This document shows, in pieces, positions 12,025 to 22,650 of a stretch of DNA of 64,000 bases. The translations under genes and the position numbers were made by a program. The DNA is from Isoetes taiwanensis. Its lineage: Eukaryota > Streptophyta > Lycopodiopsida > Isoetales > Isoetaceae. Position 1 is the stretch's first letter. Each line of letters starts with the position of its first letter. The notes beneath the pieces are model-generated. The model was given only the letters and a program-made list of their open reading frames with translations. It ran no database searches and was not told the DNA's origin. The stretch is from positions 14,979,428-15,043,427 of the forward strand of contig JAJEKV010000002.1 in the NCBI GenBank assembly GCA_021234155.1, read 5' to 3'.

Positions 12025-14365
12025 TTACATTATTTGAAAAAGCATCATGGTAATTTTTCCCTCAGAGCCGTAACATCCATGGCACTTGCTTTTGCCACAA
12101 CACCACTGATCATATCGCTTATAAGATCCCCTATCTCGATGACTGTTATTGCCATTCCAAAATCAATTGGAACATTAGCGAATTTTACATTTGAGTGATG
12201 GCAAGGGTTCTACAAGACTTATTTGTGTAATAGCCCTCAATCCCACAACACTTCACCATATCTTTCAACCGTAGAGATAGTGCCCACAAAGAACATGATT
12301 TCTATTAAACCGCATAAACGGATTTTGGGTTGTTGATAGCTTGAAGGAAAATGTACCATACATGTAAAATATAGTCAGCCAGACACTACGTAAAAGCTTT
12401 AAACATGCATAATAATTTAAGGGAGAATGTTACCGCCACCAATGTCGCCCTTAACTTCATAACTGAAGATGAAATACAAGCTCCTTCCACGCCTTAATAA
12501 CATCTTCCTCGTAACATCCGACAAAGCTCGCGAAAATCTTCCGCCTTGTACTTGCTAAGAGTAGCCTTCCAATTCTTGCCGGTGGTCTCACAAGATTCAA
12601 GATATTCTCTTACAAAATCACTTCCAATGCTAAACATGAAATCTCTAAGATTTGCTAACTCCTTACCACCACGAACCAAGAACCTAGTCATACAATAAAA
12701 GGCAAACCTTTTTGCAAGCCAAGAGTCAAGTAACCCGATGCATTGATGCCCCAAGACAAGGTTCGACCGCCGACTAATAATCTCACTCTTCTTTCTTTCT
12801 TGATGGTACCGTGGTTAATCTCGATCGCTACCTCAAGTGCCTTACGAGCCTTTACAAAAATGATATCATGATACATATCGATCACCTTCTCCTCCTTCAA
12901 AGTTTTTAACATTATAGCTTCTTGCTTCCTTCGCAAAATTCTGTTATATGCGCGAAATAAATTATGCAATCTGAAATAAGAAGAAGTATAAGCTCAACAA
13001 CTAAAGTAGTAAAATGAAATTAAAATTAAATCCCAATACTCACGATTCAGGAGGATACTTTGTGCCATCTATCCGCTGAACGCAAAGCAAAAAAGTCTCT
13101 AAACATTCAGCAAACTTAGCAACTGGCATGTCCTCAAGCTTAATGCTAATATCTTTTCCAGTATGATGACGCCATGCATCAAATCTGCCTCGAGCCCACT
13201 CATCCTTACTTGCAGAAGAGGGCTTCTTCCCACGACGTCTGTCAACTTTAACGAAATTAATGCTGGAACCAGCAAGAGCATTCTCAATATCGGAAGGACT
13301 ATTCTCTAGGTTATCATCCGAAAGACCAATATCAAAGCTTGGTCCATCATCAAAACCTGGTACACCTAAATCGAACAAAAGATAAGAAGCCTATAACGTA
13401 AAATTAAAGTGTAAAAAACAAATGTAAAATTGAACTTACATGAGGAAGTGTTGTTCTGCACCGGATTCTCACAAATAGCAGCATCATGTTCTTGACTAGC
13501 ATTAAAAACCAGAAGTGGCAAACAAGCAGGATCCACCAAGCCAGCTACTTGTGAGTCCAAAACTAGACAAAATTTGATGATTAGTTACAAGATTTTTAAA
13601 ATTACATGCACAAGATGTACTTACAGAACAGTAGAATTATAAGAACCTATATGCTAGTTGTGCTATCTACAGAATATTAGAATTGCAAGGATCTAACACA
13701 AGATGCAGAATAATAGAATTAGAAAAACTTACATGCATAAGGTCTCTCCAGACAAGAGGGATTTTCCAAAGAAAGAATCAGATTCAAAGAAGAACTTCTA
13801 AGGATCTTCCATGGCATCGCTTTTTAGCCCCTTCTTGCTTGAAAATGTTGTCGATCAGGCTTCTTGGGATCCATTACAAAGATCTTGCATAAGAAAAAAA
13901 ATGAGAACTTAGCATCAAAAACTAAGAAACATGAAAGAATAATAGAATTAGAAAGACTTACATGCATAAGATCTCTCTGCATCAGCAGAATTTTCCAAGA
14001 AAGAATCGTGATTCAAGAAGAACTTCGAAGGATCTTCCATGGCATCGCTTTTTAGCCCCTTCTTGCTTGAAAATGTTGTCAGGATCAAGCTTCTTGGGTC
14101 CATTACAAAGATCTTCCATAAGAAAAAGTGAAAACTAAGCATCGTAAAACTAAAAACATGAAAGAATTATGTTTTGCAAAAATGCGTAACCTTCTTGCTT
14201 GAAAAAGTCGCCAACAACAGTTTGATTTCCATTACAAAGATCTTGCATCAATCGAACACCATTACCCTCAGATGTCGGATTTGTAGCTCTAAAACCTGTT
14301 CTTGGAGAAGATCTTGCCTTTGGACGACGGTAATCAAGCTGCTCACGGCGTCTTCGACGTGCCAT
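12025..14365 (-). CDS. Crypton/DUF3504-like tyrosine recombinase, multi-exon, partly decayed
   Basis: The minus strand carries exon-like blocks with good splice sites. Exon 1 (14,365-14,191) starts MARRRRREQLDYRR. A middle exon (13,365-13,044) ends in DGTKYPPES at a GTGAGT donor. It joins cleanly across a TTTCAG acceptor to an exon from 12,970 reading LHNLFRAYNRILRRKQ. The joined DG-x-YPP-x-(S/T)L block is the N-terminal signature of DUF3504/Crypton recombinases. Downstream come FLVRGGKELANL (about 12,680-12,640; first catalytic Arg), YEVKGDIGG (about 12,450), GIEGYYTNKSCRT (about 12,250-12,210; K-x-x-R) and SHRDRGSYKRYD (about 12,143-12,108; His and the Tyr nucleophile). The likely stop is at 12,025. 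Frame changes near 12,750, 12,500 and 12,150 mean the 3' half is either mis-modelled or mutated. The family cuts and rejoins DNA by tyrosine recombination. Domesticated animal relatives also exist. Confidence 0.72.
13690..14250 (-). repeat. tandem duplication of an exon-bearing ~235-bp segment within the recombinase gene
   Basis: The blocks 13,706-13,905 and 13,935-14,140 are near-identical. Each has the 'cttacatgcataag' donor side, then 'gatcttccatggcatcgc', 'cccttcttgcttgaaaatg' and 'ccattacaaagatctt'. A third, shorter relative (the 'cttcttgcttgaaaaagtcg' and 'ttccattacaaagatcttgc' motifs) lies inside exon 1 at 14,190-14,250. On the minus strand each block reads towards a CATGTAAGT donor, so two extra cassette exons appear to have arisen by local duplication of the exon-1 region. 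Confidence 0.8.
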
Positions 14366-15136
14366 AGCTGCTGCCGAGAATGCTGGCGCCAGAGTGAAAA
14401 CGCAACAGGGAACAGGGAAAAAGAACTAATAAAAAATTTTCCCCAACTATTATATTGTTAGGGTAACAAATTGGGAAAATTTTAAAAATGCCCTTGTATT
14501 TTTTCATAATTGTCAAAATGCCCCTGTATTTTATATATTTATTAAAATGCCCCTAATTTTTATACCACACTGTTTTTGGCCTCGATATTTTGGATCAAAA
14601 AGAGGAGTCGAATTTGAATTTGATCTGCCGGAATGCAAATGGAGCTGTGTTCTAAGGCACTGACCAGCCATAGCCACATCCAATGCCCCGCCCCTTCTTT
14701 CTCAAATTACAACACCATCTTCGAATCTCTGCTTCTTCTAGCTTACGTTCTGTTGTTCTTTTGTGGGTAGCTTTCCAAATACCATAGTTGTTGAAGAAAT
14801 CCGGAGCAGATAGTAATTTGAGGGCATAACATCTATGCTATCAAGAAATGAACTCGATTCGAAGTTTGGCTTTTATGTCTTGATCCAATTGCATGTAACA
14901 CAATGATTTGCCTTCTGCGATAAAAGCTAGAATATGATTCCACAGGGATTTTCACATATCACATAAACTAGAAGCAGGTGATTCTACAATGAGTTGATTT
15001 GTACAGACATAAGCCAGAAGCCTTTTTCCTTGAAGTTTGGTGAAATTTTGGGCCGATACTTGCTGCACCAATTAGCTGTTTCATTTCCGTGTTTGCTCAG
15101 ATCTTGTATGTTCACCAGTGAGGAACTTGCGGCGCA

Positions 15137-15402
15137 ATGTCTTCGCCGGAGAAGGTAGCAGCAATTCAGGCAAATGCTTCTACGCCATCTCCCCTGTGCT
15201 TATCAAATTCGTTTTTTTTTTCTGTGTGCTTCGTACCCATCTGCGATTTTTTTGTAGTTTTTGGTCGAGTTTCTGATCTCTTTGTGGTTCTTCAGGGGTC
15301 GAAGGTCCTGATGGTCGGAGCTGGAGGAATTGGATGCGAACTGCTTAAAACGCTGGTTTCGTCACAACTGGAGAAGAGAAATACATGGCAGAGACTTGGT
15401 TA
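15137..15402 (+). pseudogene. SUMO-activating enzyme subunit 2 (SAE2/UBA2) 5' gene fragment
   Basis: Exon 1 (15,137-15,169) encodes MSSPEKVAAIQ. After about 126 bp ending in TTCTTCAG, exon 2 (from 15,296) encodes GSKVLMVGAGGIGCELLKTL, the ATP-binding GxGxxG segment at the extreme N-terminus of UBA2-type E1 subunits. GCELLK favours UBA2 over UBA1 (GCEFLK) in the family as I know it. The intron is retained, so genomic DNA rather than a cDNA was captured. The first intron base pair now reads GC where GT is expected. Coding similarity stops at about 15,360, just before the right inverted repeat. The intact enzyme activates SUMO in the nucleus with SAE1. This copy lacks the catalytic Cys and all later domains. 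Confidence 0.85.
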
Positions 15403-15491
15403 GGGGCATTTTGACAAATTCGTAGAATATTGGGGCATTTTAATAATTATAGAAAAATATAAGGGCATTTTTAAAATTTTCCCTAACAAAT

Positions 15492-15590
15492 TTGGTCCAA
15501 AATTCCCCCTTTATCCGGTAAACCGCTCCAGGCTACCGCCGGTCGCGGTTTAACCGGATAAAGGGGGAATTTTGTCCCAAATATGTTACC
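15492..15590. repeat. strong inverted repeat (hairpin) at right end of the pack element
   Basis: 'aaaattccccctttatccgg' plus 'taaaccgc' (15,508-15,535 region) is followed about 18 bp later by its reverse complement, 'gcggtttaaccggataaagg' plus 'gggaatttt'. The stem is about 28 bp with one or two mismatches. The loop is GC-rich. It sits between the inner and outer inverted repeats of the right terminus and has no counterpart at the left. Confidence 0.85.
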
Positions 15591-15602
15591 CTAGTACAAT
15601 AT

Positions 15603-16770
15603 GGCCCATGAGCTTAAAAGCATTGAGCGTGGGCATTGATGGGCGTGACTTGAGCCCCGTGAGCGAAAGCGTGAGCATGGACCAAAAACTCAGCGTGGCC
15701 CATTATCAACCTGTATAGATATCAAAACAGAAGCATGAGGCATTAAAAGGAACCTTAACAGAGCACAGACGGCCGGCGATGGCGGTGCTGCATCTTTCTA
15801 TTTGCAGATGATATGGGGGCGAATGGAGCTGAATAGCTGCCTTGAAGTGCACATGCTGAAGATAGACTTGCAGAAAAGGGAATCCTGATATGGTGTCGCT
15901 GCAACAGGTCGGTGAAGGGTCGGAATGGAAGATTTGCACAACGAAAAAGCCAAGTATGGCAGCCAGATTTCTCTGCAATAGCTTTCTCTGCAACGGATTT
16001 CTCTGCAATCTTATTAGCTTATGCCCAAGGACGATTTGTGCAGGATTGTCGACGAAGACAAATTGGTTTGTGAAAGCTTGAATAAAGATACATGAACCGC
16101 TCTGTTTATTGTGTGCAGATACTTGCAGGACAAATGGTAGGATTTGCCCCAACTCATGAATTCTGAGCTCCCTCTTCAATTTATGCAGACCGTGCAAGTA
16201 GAACTGTGAAGTGGTGAAGGGCTTTGACTCCAATGTTTATCTATTTTTCCTGATATTTAGTGCAGATACCGAGCTGAGAAGAACAAGTGAAAAAGTGCTG
16301 CACCAATTCTTAACCCCTGTAAAGCCGAATGCTTGAAATAATCCCTGTGTGCGCTGCAAATGAACTAACCATAATCGGAACTGTGATGTATGGACTGAGG
16401 TGGGCTTCATAAAGCATGCTACAATGTTTCTTGTAACAGGGTATGAGGGCTAGCCAGAGTACTGGCCCTCCACAAAAATAAAACAAGAAAGCGCTGAAAA
16501 CGTGTTCTGGATGCCAACAAATGAAGTGTTCCTACACAAAGCTGCCCCAAAGCATGTTTGCACAGAGCTGCACCAAATAAGATTGGAAATTTTTGATGTG
16601 CAGAACAAAGTTGTGCGACACGAATTTTTGGAAAAATATTGAAGAAAAAACAATCAAATTATTTTTAGAGTTTGCTGAGGAACCTGTAAGCAGGAATAAG
16701 AACGAGAATGTGGACGACCAAAACGGATCCAAATTTTGATTCAAGCTCTATACTGGGAAGAGACTGCTGG
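15603..16770. other. intergenic; no gene recognised
   Basis: Broken frames throughout. At 15,965-16,010 a short motif 'tttctctgcaa' is repeated three times. No RNA gene or protein domain is recognisable. Confidence 0.4.
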
Positions 16771-16775
16771 ATCAC

Positions 16776-16982
16776 TAAAACAGACACTTGACGTGGCATG
16801 CTATCTCACCACCCAACCACGAGCTCTCAGCCAAAGCACAGCTGCCCCAGAGCTCTCCCCCGAGCTACTATATAGCATGCACGCCCCCTTTGGTCCTTCT
16901 TTGGACCAAAGGCTCTCTTTGGACCATAGGCCATCTTTGGACTAAAAGCCATCTTTGGACTCCACGTCCTTAGCATATAGCA
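16776..16982 (-). repeat. 3' LTR of the Ty3/gypsy element
   Basis: 207 bp, matching 21,160-21,365 with a few substitutions and small indels. The differences include a CC-to-CCC change and the 'agctctcagccaaagcacag' segment. It contains the reiterated words 'ctttggac' and 'ctatatagca'; the latter is a TATA-like motif. LTRs this short are unusual for chromoviruses. LTR divergence could date the insertion. Confidence 0.93.
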
Positions 16983-17029
16983 TTCCCCCCCTCTTGACAT
17001 TGCAGCGGTCCTCTGCTGCAAAAGGGTAT

Positions 17030-19730
17030 CTAAATACCTTTAGCCATCCGAGCATAGTCCTTCCTTGGCCCTCGCTTAGGCCGGCTAGTAGAAGCCTGCC
17101 CTTGGACTTCTTCTTGTCTCTCAGCTTCCTTTGCTTTCCGATCTTTATATTCCCTAAGAATATCCGGATAAGCTTCTAAAACATTGCCACGCACCCATGA
17201 AGCGTCCTCCAAAGGTTTGTGAGCAAACTTTACTAAATATTGTCTTGAACCACTAGTGGATTTTGTCTTCCAAAATTGTTTCCTGATTCTAGAACTTTGG
17301 AAATACCAATCAATTCTGGCTCACTTAACCTCTCAATTGGAGGTAAGTCTTTACCTTGATAAACTTTTAGGAATCATACATTCACTATATCATACATTCT
17401 CTAACATTGAGGCAATCATAATTGATATGCACTCTCCTTGACCACTTATAACTTGAAATGGTCCATGGAAATGGAGTCGACACTTAAGACCTTTCTTGTG
17501 CGCACCTTTCTTAAAGTGTCCTTTATGTATCCTTATCCATATCCAATCTCCTTTGTTAAAAACCATTGGCAGTTGCCACTTAGATGATTTCTTTGGAAAA
17601 ATAATCCTGAGCATCTCGAATACGAGCTTGAAGCAAGTCCATGAGATCCTTATGCTCAATAACTAAATCATCAAAGATCCGAAACATCCTTACACACTCC
17701 AAAAGTGTCTTCCGCGACAAAGCAACCATAGATCGCCTAAACATGTGTCATCTTTATGGTAGACTGATAGGCATTATTGTATACAAATTCAAATTATAGG
17801 CAAATACTCTTTTCAATGACCTTGATGTTCATTGACAAACCCTCTTATGATGGAACAAATAACCTTGTTCACCACCTCAGGTTGTCCATCAGTTTATGTA
17901 ATAGAGAACCTTAACTCAGTTCCCAACTGCATAAGTAATGCCTTACAGAATTTACTGGTATACTTTGTATTATAATTAGATACAATATCTTTAGGCAACC
18001 TATGTAGCCTAAACATCTTCTTGATAAAGAGCGTGAGTCAAGCAGATAAGCTATCAACTTATTCAAATTGTCCAAACAACCATCCAAGTGCCAATATTCT
18101 TGCGAGGACTTGTGGAAACCCCAACACTAACATCTATAGTAATTGGCATCCACTTCGCTTCCTGAATACGTAAGAATAAACGAACACCAAGAGGCTTCAT
18201 GTTCGCTTTCTTTATCCATTGGCAAATCTCACAATGACTAATACGAATGAAGATATCTCTTCGCAATCCAGGCCAAATAAAGTATGGTTCAAGCTTTGCC
18301 AAAGTTGCCCCCACACCACGATGACCCGCAGTAGGTGCATCATGGACTTCGCTAAGAATAAGTGACCGAAAGTTTTGAACAATGCATGGCTTTGGACCTT
18401 TATATAACGATCTTATATCCATATGCATTGCCACTTTGAGCCAACAACCAAATATCCTTATAATCATTTTCAATGGCATACAATGGCTTCATTGCCTCCA
18501 AATGGTTGGATTGTGCTATAGAAAGAGAACAAACTGCATAACGCCTACTTAAAGCATCTGCCACAACATTCTCTTTACCAGGACGATAATCCACTAAAAG
18601 CAACCCATTTCAACTGCCTTTCCGATAATGTTGTCTGTGAAACAATGTGCCTAATGCTTTTGTGGTCAGTCAAAATATGAACCGTCGACCCTAAAAGATA
18701 GTGTCGCCACACTTTCAAAGCATAAATGACAAATGTAAATTCTTTATCATAAACACTATATCTACTTTCCGTGTCGAAAAAACTTCCGACTTTCATAAGC
18801 AATAGGATGACCATCCCAATCAACATTGTGCCCAAAGCCATACCACTTGCATCAACACATAACAAGTAAGTTAGACCAAACTTTGGCAAACGCAGAACAA
18901 GAGGATTAACCATGGCATCCTGTAAAACTTGGAAAGCAAACTGATGATTATGATTCCATTGGAAGGAACATCTTTTCGTAGCAACAAATATAAATCAAGC
19001 TAAACGAGCAAAATTGCAGAAAACTTCCTATAATAACGATAAGCCCACAAAGGAACGCAATGCAAAGAATCGGTAGGTAATCGGCCAATCCAATAATTGC
19101 TTGTACCTTACCGGATCAACTTTAAGACCCTCAAGAAAAACAATATGACTCAAATATTCAATTTCCGATTGGAAAAAGATATTTTTCTTAGGAGTAAGAG
19201 TAATAGACTCCTCCCTTAACCGACGAAAAACCTCCCGCAAATGCAAGTAATGATCTTCCTCGGTCTTACTAAGAAAACCAATATGTCATCAAAGAAAACA
19301 ACAACATAAACGCCATGCACATCTTCAAATATTTGCCCCATTAGCCTCGCAAAAGAAGCTGGCGCATTTGTAAGTCCAAATGGCATGACCAAAAAAAACT
19401 CATAGTGTCCAAACGTTGTCGGAAACATAGTCTTATGCACATCTTCGGGTGCAACTTCAAGTTGCCAACACCCGGACTTAAGATCAAGATGACTAAAAAC
19501 TTTGGCACCTTGGAACTTTGGCGCCAGAAACTATCCTTTTTCCTTGACCAACAAGACAGGCGCAAGGTGAAAAACTATAGCGGAACAATCCAGCTTGAAG
19601 GAACTCATCAAGTTGGCGCTGAATCTTTGTTTGTTGGCCATGCATTCTCCAAGAAGGAGCTTGATTAGGCAATTCTTGTCCAGGAAGAAGACAAAATATT
19701 GCAAAAAGACAGGTTGACACTCATTCAATG
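17030..19730 (-). pseudogene. Ty3/gypsy pol: RT, RNase H, integrase, chromodomain (frameshifted)
   Basis: Reading right to left: RQLDEFLQAGLFR and LLVKE (about 19,690-19,540) begin the reverse transcriptase. Then come FFLVMPFGLTNAPASF (about 19,400-19,340) and VVVFFDDILV (about 19,310-19,280), where the usual Y-x-D-D is F-F-D-D. RNase H gives LCVDASGMALG, YSVYDKEF and LTDHKS (18,860-18,640), then YRPGKENVVADALSRR (about 18,590-18,545). The integrase zinc finger shows DAPTAGHRGVGATL and CEICQW (18,340-18,210). A GPF module (HGPFQVI) lies at about 17,460. A chromodomain-like tail (YLVKFAHKPLEDASWVRGNV) lies at about 17,250-17,190. At least five frame breaks mean no intact polyprotein can be made. 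Confidence 0.9.
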
Positions 19731-19739
19731 GAGATGCAC

Positions 19740-21140
19740 TAGACTAAGGACGCAAAACCACCAACTACACAGAACGAGTTTTCATTGCCAAACATTTAAA
19801 CAACAACTTCAAAGGTCTCACTCCCGCTAGCCAAGGCGAACCCAAGGTACTAGTAACCCAATCAGCTAAAGGATGAAACTCGTAACACCCATTCCTTGGT
19901 GACAACCTAAGCAGCACCAATCACAATCGCACACCAGAGGAAAACTGCCCTGCATTACAGGACTAAATAAAATACTAAGAAAGACAACTAAATCCTACTG
20001 ACCTTGAGGATATTGTGGATCTAAGAGATAACTTAGGCAATCCAAAACTCAAATCTTCTACTTAGCCAGAATGATTTTCTGTTGCTACCTCTATCATGTA
20101 GGGTCGAATGCCATAACCCTATGCTCATGCCACTTTTGTCCCTTTTGTCCGTGAGAATAGACATAGATATGTGCTATGTCTCAAAGGGAGCATCAATAAA
20201 AACATGAGGGTCTTTGGTGTGAGATAATAGTCCAAAAATTGGTACCAACTATCATGTCCTCCTTCCTTCCTTTAAGCATGGGCTTTTGAGTTGTACGGCA
20301 ACCAACATGCTTGACCTTAGTATAGACGTGCTATTATTGTCTTTGTAGGCACGAAGGCCCCCTTTGGTATTTTGGTATATAAAGCACCACAATCAATACA
20401 CGAGCTATTATTGTCTTTGTACAATAAAGGCCCCCTTTATTGACATCCTTTATGTGCTTTTATTCCTATCTTTTAATTTTTATCTTCATGTCATATCTTT
20501 TAACTTTGATATGGCAAGTCCTAATTGTTAGCTTTGAACACTCACGGTAAAGACATCTTTGGCCCAGACTATTCAATTAGTCTACCCCTTTGCCATCAAA
20601 AGAAAGACTTTGCCACCAAAAGGAATACGTGCCCTTAAGTTTTTTTTTTTTTTTTTTTGTGTAAAAACCCAATAGAGGCTCCCCTTTGTGGACAATCTTT
20701 TCTCGCCTTTATTCATAACGCGTAACTTTTTCCTTTATGTCATGAGATAACTTGCATGGCATATACTTGTTCTAGAGTGTGTCGTCTAAATGAGATATGA
20801 CATAGACTTGGCCTTGGCCGTTCCTTATCTATACCATTCACATCCACACATTCCTTAAGATTATTGCCTTTTTAAGAATATCGCCACAAGGTCATAAACC
20901 AAGGGACATATTTTAAGTACTTTAAGACAAAAACCTCATTATCTTACATGCATAGTTCTATGCTTGCCAAGGCCGAAACCTCACCTACAAAACATAGCTT
21001 AGCCATACTAGAATTCATACTGCTTTGCCAAACACAAGTCGGGATCCATAAAATCCACAAATGTAACAACCATGAGTATGCCTTGCTTGGAGTTACTTGT
21101 GTAAGCACCAATCCCATCTCTAATGGAACACCCATCAAAA
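19740..21140 (-). other. internal region of the Ty3 element where gag/protease would lie; no domain recognised
   Basis: No zinc knuckle, no D(S/T)G protease and no long frame is visible on the minus strand. The tract holds a partial tandem repeat around 20,330-20,450 (repeating 'ctattattgtctttgta' and 'aggccccctttg/tatt'), a T19 homopolymer near 20,641 and AT-rich filler. It may represent lost or unrecognisably decayed gag. Confidence 0.5.
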
Positions 21141-21159
21141 CCTAACGCCTCGATACCAC

Positions 21160-21365
21160 TAAAAAGACACTTGACGTGGCATGCTATCTCACCACCCAAC
21201 CACGAAGCTCTCCCAAAGCACAAATGGCCCCCCCAGCTCTCCCCAAGCTACTATATAGCATGCACGCCCCCTTTGGTCCTTCTTTGGACCAAAGGCTCTC
21301 TTTGGACCATAGGCCATCTTTGGACTAAAAGCCATCTTTGGACTCCACGTCCTTAGCATATAGCA
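21160..21365 (-). repeat. 5' LTR of the Ty3/gypsy element
   Basis: 206 bp partner of the 16,776-16,982 LTR, lying at the transcriptional upstream end because the element is on the minus strand. It is flanked outside by ATCAC (21,366-21,370) and inside by the primer site at 21,141-21,158. A TATA-like 'ctatatag' lies at about 21,251-21,258. Confidence 0.93.
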
Positions 21366-21370
21366 ATCAC

Positions 21371-22180
21371 AGGAGCATGTTGTTTATGAGGTACAGCCAG
21401 AGGCTAATGGAACAAAGCGTATGTTGCCGTGCCGCCACCGAATCGGCGTCGGCCACCGCTTGATCTAAAGATCGGGAGGGCCGTAAGGCAAGGCTGGAGC
21501 AATCAAAGGGTTCCACATTCGGATTTTCAAGCCATCCTAGAAGGAAGAGAGACCGGGAACAAATGTGGGTTTGGCGATGGCGGATTGCTGGAGGGGGGAA
21601 TCCTTGGGCGCATCCTTGAGCAGCAGGATGGCTACCAGAATTAAATCTGCTTCAGATGGCGGCCATGGAGAAGGAAGGGGGAAATTATTAATGCTAGAAT
21701 GCCTGCGTTTACACTCCTTTTGCAATGAACTGAACAGGGGATGCGAAAATAACATTGACACTGATGTCCATAACATTTCAAACGGATCCTTCTGATATTG
21801 TTTATATCTCACTTCTTATTCTATGCTTTCAGTATTTCTTTATTTCGATCTGCTTCCATCTCACCTGTTTTTTTACTCAAGCTACAAACATTTAGCCAAT
21901 GACAAATTTTGCATTGGTCTCTCTAGCCCATCCAGAAATAAACTTGGTTTTGGAATCCTTGCAAACCGGCAAGGAAATCCACAAATGATATGGTATGCTG
22001 ATGTCCTAGTAGAGCCAAGTTCTCGTCTTTTATTAAAACACTACAAGTGTTAGTTTTGCAACCAGGAAATAGCAATCAAACAGTCTGGCTGCTGGTGCAA
22101 ATGTGGCAAGGTGGAAGTTACAGATATTGGAATTTTTGTTCCATATGATGTAGGATGGCAAAGTATGGTATCTGACTGAC
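21371..22180. other. possible gene relic, unassigned
   Basis: At 21,900-22,060 the plus strand encodes FGILANRQGNPQMIWYA followed by VLVEPSSRLLL. This faintly resembles a bulb-type (S-receptor-kinase) lectin domain, but the diagnostic motifs are incomplete and stops follow. The upstream 21,430-21,800 frame is not recognised. I treat this as undetermined old coding sequence. Confidence 0.3.
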
Positions 22181-22183
22181 ACT

Positions 22184-22650
22184 CTATTCATGGGGCATTA
22201 CTGGCAATTGATTGTTGTCCAGAATCAAAGCCTTCAAATTCTTGCAGTTCCCAATCTCTGCAGGAATCTGACCACCCAAGTTATTCAGCCACATCAGGAG
22301 CTTCTCTAATTTATGTAGATTGCATATTTCAGGAGGAATGTTGCTTTCAAACTTATTGTAGCTGAGGTCAAACACCTTTATATTACTGCAGTTGCTAACC
22401 CAAGAAGGAATTTATACTGTTAAGGAATCGTCTGAAAGAATCAAGGTTTCTAAGGGAGAATTCTGATGAAAATGGTCCAGAAAGAAAATTGCAGCTCTAG
22501 GTCCAAGTAAATCAAATTTGTACAGTTTTGCAGAAACGAAGGGATCTGCCCAGTAAAGTTATTGTCTCCAAGGTCAGGAATTTGGAGCGATGACATGCTG
22601 GTGGGAACTTTAGGGATACTTTCGTTTAAATGATTAAAAGAGGCATTCAA
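22184..22650 (-). pseudogene. leucine-rich-repeat fragment of an LRR receptor kinase
   Basis: The minus strand gives plant-specific LRRs. One block (22,650-22,500) reads LQIPDLGDNNFTGQIPSFLQNCTNL. A second (22,375-22,184) reads FDLSYNKFESNIPPEICNL, then LLMWLNNLGGQIPAEIGNC and LILDNNQL. The LxLxxNxFxGxIPxxLxNCxxL spacing is that of extracellular LRRs of plasma-membrane receptor kinases. Stops between the blocks, and the absence of a signal peptide, transmembrane helix or kinase nearby, mark it as a broken fragment. It is not contiguous with the kinase relic at 5.8-6.5 kb. Confidence 0.85.

Larger units (their letters stand above)
14452..15602. mobile_element. Pack-type TIR element carrying a SAE2/UBA2 gene fragment
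   Basis: The left end reads 'atattgttagggtaacaaat' at 14,452. The right end, reverse-complemented from 15,602, reads 'atattgtactagggtaaca'. A further inner inverted pair, 'gggaaaattttaaaaatgcc' (14,473) against 'ggcatttttaaaattttccc' (15,464), continues as degenerate 'aaaatgcccc' text on both sides for about 90 bp. Between the arms lies genomic sequence with a promoter-like and 5' UTR-like stretch and the first two exons of a host gene (see next entry). I find no transposase, so it would need help in trans. I could not identify a convincing target-site duplication, so the superfamily stays open; a MULE-like pack element is my first guess. Confidence 0.7.
16776..21365 (-). mobile_element. Ty3/gypsy chromodomain (chromovirus) LTR retrotransposon, 4.59 kb, gag not recognisable
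   Basis: Two near-identical LTRs (16,776-16,982 and 21,160-21,365) bound the element, with a 5-bp target duplication ATCAC at 16,771-16,775 and 21,366-21,370. On the minus strand the LTR runs TG...TA. The primer site TGGTATCGAGGCGTTAGG (21,158-21,141) resembles the initiator-Met tRNA type and lies 1 bp inside the 5' LTR. A purine tract of the form caagag(g)n-aa (16,996-16,983) precedes the 3' LTR. The pol relics run in Ty3 order: RT, RNase H, integrase, chromodomain. About 1.4 kb between the 5' LTR and the RT holds no recognisable gag or protease, so the element is defective or non-autonomous. Confidence 0.93.

Noticed and set aside
16776-16982. TG...CA LTR boundary starting at 'tgacgtgg' (16,789)
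   Set aside because: Similarity between the two LTRs extends outward to 'taaaa', and only the outer boundary yields the ATCAC duplication and the adjacent primer site.
21900-22060. Bulb-type lectin domain of an S-receptor kinase
   Set aside because: Only a few matching residues and no following motifs; kept as an unassigned relic.
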